Program-made: the position numbers and the translations under genes
In this document: in pieces, positions 1-7,332 of the stretch
How positions within the stretch are numbered: the first letter of the stretch is position 1
Layout of the letters: each line of letters opens with the position of its first letter
NCBI GenBank assembly: GCA_031296355.1
Contig: JARLFX010000247.1
Coordinates: forward strand, 1-23,958
Source of the DNA: Acidobacteriaceae bacterium
GTDB taxonomy: Bacteria; Acidobacteriota; Terriglobia; Terriglobales; Acidobacteriaceae
DNA length: 23,958 nt
Direction of reading: 5' to 3'
Notes under the pieces: generated by a model
Databases searched by the model: none
Told to the model about the DNA's origin: nothing
The model's input: only the letters and a program-made list of their open reading frames with translations

Positions 1-567
1 AAAGGCCGAGATGCCCCGTGGACCGGGGCCACCCGTACGAGCCATCACGATGTAAAGATCGGCGGCGCCCGCGCCGGAGATGAACTGCTTTACGCCATTC
101 AGCACGAAGGAATCGCCATCGCGGGTGGCGCGCGTCGTGAGGGCGGAGGCATCGGATCCGCATGCCGGCTCAGAGAGACAGTACGCACCGAGCAGTTCCA
201 GACTGCACAGGCGCGGCAACCACTGAGCGCGTTGCTGCGGTGTGCCATTGCGATCCACAACGAGAGCCACCATATTGTGGACGGAGAAATACCCGGAGAT
301 GCATGGGCAAGCGGTAGCCAGACCGTCATAGATGAGCACTGCGTCCAGGCGGCTCAGGTTGCTGCCGCCCACATCTTCTGCCACGCAGATGCCACCCATA
401 CCGAGATGCGCTGCGCTGCGAATTACGTCAACGGGGAAATACTTTTCCTGATCCCATTGCAGTGCGTGGGGTGCGATGCGCTCCTGCGCGAAGGATAAGG
501 CGAGATCCTGTATGGCCCGCTGCTCTGCGTTGAGCGTAAACTGCCCGGTTGCTGCGGATTCACTCAT
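1..567 (-). CDS. Acyl-CoA dehydrogenase, N-terminal part (C-terminus outside window)
   Basis: The reverse strand from the ATG at 567 is open to the window edge and gives 189 residues of an acyl-CoA dehydrogenase, an FAD enzyme that oxidises acyl-CoA thioesters at the alpha-beta bond in fatty-acid or branched-chain amino-acid breakdown. The N-terminal helical domain is followed by the middle beta domain with the family signature YCLSEPACGSDASA (about residues 141-154) and then FVLNGVKQFISGAGAADLYIVMART. The order resembles short/branched-chain (isobutyryl-CoA type) enzymes, but the substrate cannot be told from this part. A GAGGTG ribosome site lies 9 bases before the ATG. The frame stays open upstream with other ATGs (645, 654, 693), but none has a ribosome site. 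One oddity is a Cys where the PROSITE-style signature normally has a small residue (G/S/A/N) before GSD. Downstream genes are not visible. Confidence 0.93.
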   Translation of the reverse strand, partial: MSESAATGQFTLNAEQRAIQDLALSFAQERIAPHALQWDQEKYFPVDVIRSAAHLGMGGICVAEDVGGSNLSRLDAVLIYDGLATACPCISGYFSVHNMVALVVDRNGTPQQRAQWLPRLCSLELLGAYCLSEPACGSDASALTTRATRDGDSFVLNGVKQFISGAGAADLYIVMARTGGPGPRGISAF

Positions 568-737
568 GACTCTGAACACCTCGGGGGCGACGTTCTGGAG
601 ACTGGCCGGTGCGGCACGAAGAGCCGCATGGGCAGCATAACCCATTGGAGCCATGACGTGCTCAGCGCAGAAGCTGGCGCGCTCATCCGGCATAAAAATG
701 ATACAAAATGAGAGCAGCAGTCCGCAGGGGAGGCGTC

Positions 738-1217
738 ATGTTCAAGCTACACAGCAATGACATTGAAGACGGCGGCAGAATTTCGCAAGCGCAGGTCTTC
801 AACAGCTTTGGCCACAGTGGCGGCAACATCTCACCCCAGCTGGCATGGACGGATGCGCCGGAAGGCACAGAAAGCTTTGTCGTAATGGTATACGATCCGG
901 ATGCGCCAACCGGCTCCGGCTGGTGGCACTGGGTCGTATCAAATATTCCTGCCCGTGTGACCGAATTGCCCACAGGCGCAAGCGGAACAGCGGCGATGCC
1001 GGCGGGAGCGATTGAGTCGCGCACGGATTACAGCACAGCAGGATACGGTGGGGCGGCACCGCCGCCGGGCCCACCGCATCGCTACATCTTCACCGTGTAC
1101 GCCCTGAAAACAGCGCACATTGACGTGACGCCAGATTCATCCGCCGCACTGGTGGGGTTTTTGACCCATTTCAACAGCATCGCGAAAGCATCGATCACCG
1201 CGTTTTACGGCGTGTAG
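738..1217 (+). CDS. YbhB/YbcL family Raf-kinase-inhibitor-like (PEBP) protein
   Basis: This 159-residue protein has the phosphatidylethanolamine-binding protein fold in the bacterial YbhB/YbcL form (E. coli YbhB is about 158 residues). Visible family marks are GGNISPQLAW (28-37), the ligand-pocket DPDAP (53-57), GWWHWVV with His64, and a YGGAAPPPGPPHRY segment followed by FTVYAL. The family binds small anionic ligands; the bacterial physiological role is poorly known. No signal peptide is visible, so it is probably cytosolic. I chose the ATG at 738 because AGGGGAGG precedes it by four to five bases and the protein then begins MFKLHSNDI as in relatives; the ATG at 708 in the same frame adds ten atypical residues and lacks a ribosome site. 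It is divergent from the acyl-CoA dehydrogenase gene and ends 13 bases from the convergent RidA-like gene. Confidence 0.93.
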   Translation: MFKLHSNDIEDGGRISQAQVFNSFGHSGGNISPQLAWTDAPEGTESFVVMVYDPDAPTGSGWWHWVVSNIPARVTELPTGASGTAAMPAGAIESRTDYSTAGYGGAAPPPGPPHRYIFTVYALKTAHIDVTPDSSAALVGFLTHFNSIAKASITAFYGV

Positions 1218-1230
1218 CCGAGGAGCGCGG

Positions 1231-1701
1231 TTACTTCGCGTGAAACATGGCCATGCACTCAATCTCCACTAGCAGGTCTGGGCGGCAGAGTTTGGCCTGG
1301 ATGCCTGTGGATGCGGGGAAGGGATTCAATCCCTGCTCGCGGAAGAATTCGTTTCGGCCCTGGTTGAAATCAGCGTAATCACGATCGATATCGCGCAGGT
1401 AGCAGCGGGTGCGGACCACATCTTTCCACGTGGCGCCCTCTGCAGCGAGCAAGCCGGTAATATTTTCAAACGTCTTGCGTAATTGTGCACGAAAATCGCC
1501 CACGTAGACCGTCTTGCCGGTCTCGTCGATGCTGGCCGTGCCGGAGATATCCAGCATGATGATGCCGCTGAACTCCAGCCGCAGACCACGGGAAAATGCA
1601 CTGCCATAATCGTAGGCTTCGTCCAGCACATTCAGGTTGGTAATGGCGCGGCGTGCGATAGGGGTATGAACTTCGGGCTTGGTGAGTAGTTCGAGCGACA
1701 T
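1231..1701 (-). CDS. RidA/YjgF-family protein with the conserved arginine replaced
   Basis: A 156-residue member of the RidA (YjgF/YER057c/UK114) superfamily, probably a cytosolic homotrimer. The fold shows FSGIIMLDISGTASID (44-59), a central helix (RAQLRKTFENITGLLAAEGATWKDVV) and the C-terminal strand LCRPDLLVEIECMA (138-151). In true RidA enamine/imine deaminases the segment before this strand reads P-A-R-S, and the Arg holds the substrate carboxylate. Here it reads PASTGI (129-134), so the Arg is Ser131; deaminase activity on amino-acid-derived imines is therefore doubtful and the protein fits one of the uncharacterised RidA subgroups. The ATG at 1701 has GGAG seven bases before it. It is the last gene of the four-gene minus-strand unit, 23 bases after the PPC-domain gene. 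Confidence 0.92.
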   Translation of the reverse strand: MSLELLTKPEVHTPIARRAITNLNVLDEAYDYGSAFSRGLRLEFSGIIMLDISGTASIDETGKTVYVGDFRAQLRKTFENITGLLAAEGATWKDVVRTRCYLRDIDRDYADFNQGRNEFFREQGLNPFPASTGIQAKLCRPDLLVEIECMAMFHAK

Positions 1702-1724
1702 AGAATCTCCAGGTAAAGATCGTG

Positions 1725-4106
1725 TTAGGGTTTGGTGTTATTTTTCTGCTGCGGCAGTGCCGCCTGAGTAATCGCGGGGGGAGCCGTGGAGAAAATTTCA
1801 AAGGGGAATGCCGGAAGGAGCAAGGTGATCGCATTTCCCCGGGGACGGTTCTTCGCCTGCTGGGGTGGGGATGGCCGCTCGACCGATGCGGTCAGTAACA
1901 GATTGCCGCGCATACCAGCCTTAGCCTTCACTCCATCCACTTTCAGATGAACCGTGATGCCTCCGTCGGCAAAGGGAGTGACGCGATCCAGCGTGATGCC
2001 TTCGGGCGGGTCGCTCAACGCTAACTTGACGCGAGCAGCAAGATCGCTCGTCATATCAAACTTGATGCCGACAACCTGCCCAGCAATCAGCATGAGAGGA
2101 TGGTCAGAGTGTGCGAACCAACTTGGGAGTTCCCTGCGCTGGCCGTTGACTGTAACCAGTAAGTCTTTGGTGGTGACCAGGTGGTGGTAGAAGAAGGCCT
2201 GCTCGCGGTCATCCGCGGGCACGCTCCAGCGGTGCACGTCCTTGCCGCCGATGGTGGCGAAGCCTTCAAACGAGAGATGACTCGTGCTGCGACTCTCAGC
2301 ATCCTGCGGTACGGTAAGCGTCATGCGCAGCTGCGACTGGTTACCGGGAATCACACCTCCACTGAGTTGAAAGCCGCGTGGTGCATCCTTCAGCTTCAGC
2401 AGGATATCCCCAGTGAATCCGCCGCGACGCAGGGCATGCACGGAGACAGGCACCGTTTCGCCGGCGCGCACATTCAGGCTGGAAGGGGTGATGCGCAGCT
2501 CAAAATCAGGGTTCGGCTGGCTGACGCGCAAGCGATAAGCGAAATCAGGGCCGCCCTTGCCCACGCTGTCGCCCAGCCGCAGATAGTAGATTCCGTCTGC
2601 CGGCAGTTTGATATGCAATAACGAGTCCGCTTGATCGGTGATCAGCCCTGCGCCCTCATCGGCAAAGTCGTCATTCGTAGCCAACACTTTTCCGCCAGCA
2701 TCCAACAGCGTCAGCACAGAATCTAACGGAGAATCCAGGCGGCGGGCATAGACTTCGGCTTCAATCTCCTCAGCAGCTTTGCCTTTGAACTGAAAGAACT
2801 GCGTTTCGCCAGGGCGGCTGATACGGCCATTAACGATGAGCGGCAGAGATATCTTCTGGGCGCTGGAACGCGCATGATTGGAATCTTTTGCAAGGGTCTC
2901 AGGCAAGGTATCCAGCGCAAAAGGGCGCGCATTGAATTCTTCCTCGCCCGGAGAAAGTAGCTCTACGCCTTTGTCCTTATTGCGTGAACGCTCGACCAGA
3001 TGCGTCTGGGCCAGATTCCAGCCGGTGAAATCGACAGAGGTCTTAGCGCCTGCTCGGCCGCCAAGCGGGAACATTCCGGTGACAAACGGAATCTCACCGA
3101 TGGCAATGCGATAGACGAAATCTTCGCGGCCACGATAGATAGAATCGTGGATTGCCACGGTGTATTCGCCATCCGAGGGAATCTCGTAGAGCAAAACAGG
3201 ATCGGGATGGAAGCTGTAGTGATCGGCGTATTGCAGCTCCTTGCCCGCTGGATCATAGAGCGTGAGCGAAGCCTGGAACCAGCCAGGCACGGCATCTGCA
3301 ATATATGGAATGAGTTCACGTGCGCTGGCAGCGATCACCAGGCGCTCACCCTTGTGAGCGGGGAAACGGTAGCGGTCTACTCCGCCCTGCGAGACCTGCC
3401 CGTTGACCAGTATTGGCGATGCAATCTCAACCACAGGCGACGGTGGGGCTGCTCCCTCTTTCGCCTGCAGCTGCTTACGCAGTGAGCCACCATTGCCGAG
3501 CTCAGCGGTCTCTTCAGGCGTCAGAAATCCAGCAGCCGGCTTGCTCCATTCAGGCAGACGCCCAACGAAAAAATAGATGGGATTCGTCACACCATTCAGC
3601 GTCTGCAGGCGAAGTTCGCGCTGCCCTACAGGAGCGTCGGCAGCAATTTTTATGGTGATACGAGCTTGCTCTGCGATAGACACATTGGTCATACGGCGGC
3701 GCTGAAAGATGGCCAACTTAATGCGGATGTCGCGGATCTCCTGCGTGTCGCTCTCCGTCCATTTGTCTACGGGCTTGATTTCTGTGGTTTTGGCGGCGCC
3801 TGTGCGATTCACGGAATTCTGCGCGGCCCACTTTTCCATGAGCACCTTCATGCGATCGCGCAGCATGCTGGCCTGTCCGGCCTGGATGGGCTTGATGTAC
3901 TCGGCCACAGAAGCGTGTATGCCAGTTCCGGAGACAAGCACGCCGTTCACGCCGTTGAGAAACTGTCCGCCGACCAGCACGTCGAAGGTAGTTCCCTGCT
4001 TGCCGCCCGCAGGATAGACATAGCCGGCGTGCGGTGTATTCTGCTGCGCTATGCAGGCAGACGAACAAGCCAGCAACAGAATCGCAATGGAGTTTAAAAT
4101 TTTCAC
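1725..4106 (-). CDS. Exported PPC-domain (bacterial pre-peptidase C-terminal) protein
   Basis: A 793-residue exported protein with no recognised catalytic domain. A signal peptide (about 1-20, ending ACIA) is followed by an IPT/TIG-like beta domain (27-70) carrying an alpha-helical insertion (about 75-140), and a first PPC jelly-roll domain (231-337; PILVNGQVSQGGVDRYRF then LYDPAGKEL and DGEYTVAIHDS). A second TIG-like stretch comes next (342-370), then a second PPC domain (421-530; PLIVNGRISRPGETQFFQF then DGIYYLRLGD) and C-terminal Ig-like sheets. PPC domains usually act as non-catalytic binding or export-related modules. The start is GTG at 4106-4104, overlapping the TGA of the DUF1501 gene by four bases (GTGA), which implies translational coupling. 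The set PPC + DUF1501 + DUF1549/1553 recurs in Planctomycetes, Verrucomicrobia and Acidobacteria, but its function is unknown. A lipoprotein signal is also possible because Cys14 and Cys18 lie near the cleavage region. Confidence 0.9.
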   Translation of the reverse strand: MKILNSIAILLLACSSACIAQQNTPHAGYVYPAGGKQGTTFDVLVGGQFLNGVNGVLVSGTGIHASVAEYIKPIQAGQASMLRDRMKVLMEKWAAQNSVNRTGAAKTTEIKPVDKWTESDTQEIRDIRIKLAIFQRRRMTNVSIAEQARITIKIAADAPVGQRELRLQTLNGVTNPIYFFVGRLPEWSKPAAGFLTPEETAELGNGGSLRKQLQAKEGAAPPSPVVEIASPILVNGQVSQGGVDRYRFPAHKGERLVIAASARELIPYIADAVPGWFQASLTLYDPAGKELQYADHYSFHPDPVLLYEIPSDGEYTVAIHDSIYRGREDFVYRIAIGEIPFVTGMFPLGGRAGAKTSVDFTGWNLAQTHLVERSRNKDKGVELLSPGEEEFNARPFALDTLPETLAKDSNHARSSAQKISLPLIVNGRISRPGETQFFQFKGKAAEEIEAEVYARRLDSPLDSVLTLLDAGGKVLATNDDFADEGAGLITDQADSLLHIKLPADGIYYLRLGDSVGKGGPDFAYRLRVSQPNPDFELRITPSSLNVRAGETVPVSVHALRRGGFTGDILLKLKDAPRGFQLSGGVIPGNQSQLRMTLTVPQDAESRSTSHLSFEGFATIGGKDVHRWSVPADDREQAFFYHHLVTTKDLLVTVNGQRRELPSWFAHSDHPLMLIAGQVVGIKFDMTSDLAARVKLALSDPPEGITLDRVTPFADGGITVHLKVDGVKAKAGMRGNLLLTASVERPSPPQQAKNRPRGNAITLLLPAFPFEIFSTAPPAITQAALPQQKNNTKP

Positions 4107-5470
4107 ACCAGCTCTTTCAGCAGACCGGCGGTCGGTAGTTTATCGGCCGCGCTCGGCATGACATGCGTATCGAGTCCTTCGGGGTGCGGCAGTTTTGCGT
4201 CAGCAGGAATGCCGAGTTGGCGATAGATGCTGCCGATGAGATTGAGCGGATAGACGGGACGGCTGCGCACTTCTTCGCCACGAGCATCCGACGAGCCGAC
4301 GACTTCGCCGCCCTTGAAACCACCGCCCGCGACCAGTGCAGTAAAGACCTGGCCCCAGTGACCACGTCCGCCATTCCAGGGCGCTTCCCAGGCTACTTTT
4401 GGTGTGCGGCCAAACTCGCCGCACCACCAGACCACGGTGCTCTCCAGCAGGCCACGGTCGGAAAGATCCTGGAGCAGTGTTGCCAACCCTTTATCCATCT
4501 CCGGCACGCGACGGCGCATGGTCTGGAAGTTTTGCTTGTGCGTGTCCCAACCGGCGTTGTAGTTGATGGTGACGTAGGGTACGCCCTTCTCGACCAGGCG
4601 GCGCGCTACCAGACAAGATTGACCGAAGGTAGTGCGGCCGTAGCGATCGCGCAGGTCATCTTTCTCATCCGAGAGATCGAAGACTTTACCCGCATCGCCA
4701 AGGATGAGTTCGTAAGCCTGCTTCTCCGCGGTATTCAGTTCGGCTACCTGGGGATCGTCCTTGAGCGCATGTCCGAGTGAATCTAACTGATGGAGAAGCG
4801 CGCGGCGATCTTTCTGGCGCTGATCGGATACACCGGGCACGATCACTCCTTCGACGGCGAACCGCGCCTGCGATGGATCGCCGCCCGTAGCAAAAGGCTT
4901 GTACTGCTGACCGAGGAAGCCAGCCTCAGAGAAGCGTCCCTGCGGCTGCGTGAGCACGATGTAGGGCGGAATCAGACCTTTATAGCCGGTACGATACCCC
5001 TTGAAATACGAAGCGACGGCGCCTACGTTGGGAAAAACATCATGGCCGCCGCTGAGCCTCCCTGTCTGCACCGTGTAGGACGCTGTCTCATGCGCATTGA
5101 GCCCATGTGTCATGCTGCGGATCAACGAATATTTGTCGGCCTGCTTTGCCAGCAGAGGCATCAGTTCGCCAATCTGGATGCCGTTGACGTTGGTGGCGAT
5201 GGGATGGTCGAGCGGACCGCTATAGTCGGATCCGGCGCCGGGCTTTGGATCGAAGGTGTCAAGATGCGCGGGGCCGCCCCACATCCATATCTGGATGACA
5301 GACTTTGCCTTGCCCGGAGTGCTGACGGGGGCAGACGTCTGCGCCCAGGCTGGCAACGTGAAGCCGCGTGCAAGCAGCGCCGCGGCGCTGAGGAACGTGC
5401 CATGCATAACTTCGCGGCGCGTCATGGAGCCTATGACAGGTTCTTTGCTCTGCAGATCTTCGATCTTCAT
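4103..5470 (-). CDS. DUF1501 family protein, Tat-exported
   Basis: A 455-residue DUF1501 protein. This family belongs to the alkaline-phosphatase/sulfatase-like superfamily by fold, but no reaction has been established that I know of. An N-terminal twin-arginine signal (TRREVMHGTFLSAAALLARGF, ending PAWAQ) predicts export as a folded protein. Family landmarks are VIQIWMWGGPAHLDTFDPKPG right after the signal, SLIRSMTHG, then RRLVEKGVPYVTINYNAGWDTH and, near the C-terminus, VVWWCGEFGRTP plus GRGHWG. These Asp/His/Glu-rich blocks are where metal ligands would be expected. I chose the ATG at 5470 because GGAGG lies seven bases before it; the longer frame from 5527 has no such site and would overlap the upstream gene. 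It starts 14 bases after the DUF1549/1553 gene and overlaps the PPC gene by four bases. The three products probably act together in the periplasm or at the cell surface. Confidence 0.93.
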   Translation of the reverse strand: MKIEDLQSKEPVIGSMTRREVMHGTFLSAAALLARGFTLPAWAQTSAPVSTPGKAKSVIQIWMWGGPAHLDTFDPKPGAGSDYSGPLDHPIATNVNGIQIGELMPLLAKQADKYSLIRSMTHGLNAHETASYTVQTGRLSGGHDVFPNVGAVASYFKGYRTGYKGLIPPYIVLTQPQGRFSEAGFLGQQYKPFATGGDPSQARFAVEGVIVPGVSDQRQKDRRALLHQLDSLGHALKDDPQVAELNTAEKQAYELILGDAGKVFDLSDEKDDLRDRYGRTTFGQSCLVARRLVEKGVPYVTINYNAGWDTHKQNFQTMRRRVPEMDKGLATLLQDLSDRGLLESTVVWWCGEFGRTPKVAWEAPWNGGRGHWGQVFTALVAGGGFKGGEVVGSSDARGEEVRSRPVYPLNLIGSIYRQLGIPADAKLPHPEGLDTHVMPSAADKLPTAGLLKELV

Positions 5471-5484
5471 TGCATTGCCTCCGG

Positions 5485-7131
5485 CTAGTGCCTGTAAAGA
5501 AATTCCGTACTGTTGATGAGAGCCCACGCCACATCCACTGCGGCATCGCGCTGTGCCCCCTGCTGGAAACGCTTCAGGGCAACCGCACGCTCTTCCGGCG
5601 ATGGCGTGCGCGACAAGATGGTGAGATAGAGCGAGGTAATCAGTTCATCGCTATTCTTCGCATTGCGGACCATTTGCTGCATGGCGTCGCCCTGCAGCTT
5701 CTTCTGAATCTGCGATGAATTCAGCAACTGCAGCCGCTGCGCCGCAGTGAAGGAGTTGTTACGCTCGCTCTGCAGACCGGTATCGCGCGAAGGCTTGCCA
5801 AACTGCTCCAGAAACGCACTGGTAATGCTGCCGTCAGGCAGACTAATGGCACGCTGCCCCACCGGCATGAAGGTGTACGGCTCGGGAATCGCACTGGAGT
5901 AATCCTCGCTGGTTCCAGTGATCTGGCAGAGTGCATCAATCAACACCTCAGCATCCAGACGACGCGACGCATAGGAGGCAAAGTGTTCGCGGCTGCGTGC
6001 GACCCGGTCACGCGGCAGCGATGAAAGTTGGTAGGTCTCCGACGTCAGGATTTCGCGGTAGATCAGCTTCAGGCTGTAATGATTCCTGACTAACTCCTGC
6101 GAAAGATAATCCAACAACGCGGCATTCTCTGGCGCGCCACCGTTGATCTCATCCGGATCGCCGGTGAGTGCGCGGCCCATCAACCAGAACCACACACGGT
6201 TTACGGCTGCTTTGCTGAACCAGGGGTTGGCCGGTGAGGTAAGCCAATTCGCAAAGACGACGCGGGGATCCGAGTCTGCTTCAAGCTGGACGGACTTGCC
6301 ATCCGGCAGCACTGCAGAACGTGGCAAGCTGATTGCAGTAAGTTGCGCAGGGGTACGCTTCACTGCGCCTGCGTCTCCGGCTGCGTCAAAAAAAACAATC
6401 TCTTCCTTCCACTCACGCGTGGATTTATAGCCGACGTGGGAGAAAAAGACGGCCAGCTGCGCCAGTTGCGGCGGAGGCCAGTTTTCTGCACGCGTGCCCA
6501 TAAAGGTTAGGGCCACGGTCTGCGCAATGGTCTGCTGGTCCTTGTTCTGCATGGCGCGGTAAAAGTTCACCGGCGCAACGCGGAAGTCGCTGCCGCTGGC
6601 GGTGAGTAATTCGCGGGCAAACTGGTCGTAAGGCTTGTCTTCGTGCAGCGATTCACGGACCCAGTGGTGGTAGCTCTGCGCTGCATTGGGCCAGAGATTG
6701 ATGGGAAATTCTGCCTTGATGCGCAGCGTATCGCTCCAGCGCAACGCCCAGTAGTCAGCAAACTCCTCGCGTTCCAGCAGCGCGTCAATCAAGTCAGACC
6801 GCTTGTGTGGATTCGTGCTCTGTAAAAAATCACGGGCTTCCTGCGCGGTAGGCAGGGTGCCAATTACATCCAGATAGGCGCGGCGAACAAAAACAGCGTC
6901 AGAAGAGAGGCGCGCAGGCTGTATGCCGAGTTGCTTCCACTGGACAAAGAGAAGTTCATCGATATGGTTCTGCCCAACAATCGCCGCAGAACTTTCGAAG
7001 CCGGGAGAGACAGCGGGCGCAGAAGGAACCTGGGCCTGTACTCCCCCAGCCGCCAGTGCGGCCCCCATGATTGCGATAATCCATCGAACTGAAAACTTCG
7101 CCATGTCGCACCGGCATGAGATGGAACTCAT
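5485..7131 (-). CDS. DUF1549/DUF1553 protein lacking the heme-type CxxCH motif
   Basis: A 548-residue exported protein with DUF1549 (about 56-245; HIDELLFVQWKQLGI, RRAYLDVIGTLPTAQEARDFL, FADYWALRWSDTLRIK) followed by DUF1553 (about 287-545; DPRVVFANWLTSPANPWFSKA, NRVWFWLMGRALTGDPDE, YREILTSETYQLSS, and the C-terminal INSTEFLYRH). Family members with cytochrome-like features usually carry a CxxCH block in late DUF1549; here the equivalent place (212-221) reads GTRAENWPPP with no Cys or His, so heme binding there is excluded. A signal peptide precedes position 35 (GGVQAQ). The start is uncertain: ATG 7131 has AAGGG about eight bases upstream, while ATG 7104 (MAKFSVRW) gives a more typical signal peptide with a weaker GGTG. 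It is the first gene of the minus-strand unit and is separated from the MFS gene by a 201-base gap. Confidence 0.91.
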   Translation of the reverse strand: MSSISCRCDMAKFSVRWIIAIMGAALAAGGVQAQVPSAPAVSPGFESSAAIVGQNHIDELLFVQWKQLGIQPARLSSDAVFVRRAYLDVIGTLPTAQEARDFLQSTNPHKRSDLIDALLEREEFADYWALRWSDTLRIKAEFPINLWPNAAQSYHHWVRESLHEDKPYDQFARELLTASGSDFRVAPVNFYRAMQNKDQQTIAQTVALTFMGTRAENWPPPQLAQLAVFFSHVGYKSTREWKEEIVFFDAAGDAGAVKRTPAQLTAISLPRSAVLPDGKSVQLEADSDPRVVFANWLTSPANPWFSKAAVNRVWFWLMGRALTGDPDEINGGAPENAALLDYLSQELVRNHYSLKLIYREILTSETYQLSSLPRDRVARSREHFASYASRRLDAEVLIDALCQITGTSEDYSSAIPEPYTFMPVGQRAISLPDGSITSAFLEQFGKPSRDTGLQSERNNSFTAAQRLQLLNSSQIQKKLQGDAMQQMVRNAKNSDELITSLYLTILSRTPSPEERAVALKRFQQGAQRDAAVDVAWALINSTEFLYRH

Positions 7132-7249
7132 GCGCGATCCCTTTCATCCGGCTTCTGCAGCGTACGGGCAAAACTTCGCTCGGGCATGCTTCAGCGCCGT
7201 CACATCATGGGGAAGATATCTGTGCAAACCCCCGGGGAGGGTAAAAGTT

Positions 7250-7292
7250 TCGTGCCGCCTGAAACAAAGCTTCTTCAAACCAGACGGCACGA
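7250..7292 (-). terminator. Candidate intrinsic terminator after the lacI-MFS pair
   Basis: Inverted arms at 7250-7261 and 7281-7292 pair over 12 bp. Read on the minus strand the arms are TCGTGCCGTCTG and CAGGCGGCACGA, which pair fully with one G-U; on the plus strand the same position is a mismatch. The loop is 19 bases. On the minus strand AACTTTTA follows, a weak T-run. The position, after the MFS stop and before the DUF1549 gene, fits a stop for the lacI-MFS transcript. It could instead be a leader hairpin of the next unit. Confidence 0.45.
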
Positions 7293-7332
7293 TCTTTTAT
7301 TGGGGATAGCTACGTTGCGTAACCAAAATACC

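Noticed and set aside
568..693. N-terminal extension of the acyl-CoA dehydrogenase to ATG 645, 654 or 693
   Set aside because: The frame is open, but only ATG 567 has a ribosome site at proper distance and gives the usual N-terminus.
4163..5488. Long plus-strand open frames (4163-4780 and 4790-5488) opposite the DUF1501 gene
   Set aside because: They are antisense to a protein with clear family motifs, resemble no family, and arise from high G+C codon structure.
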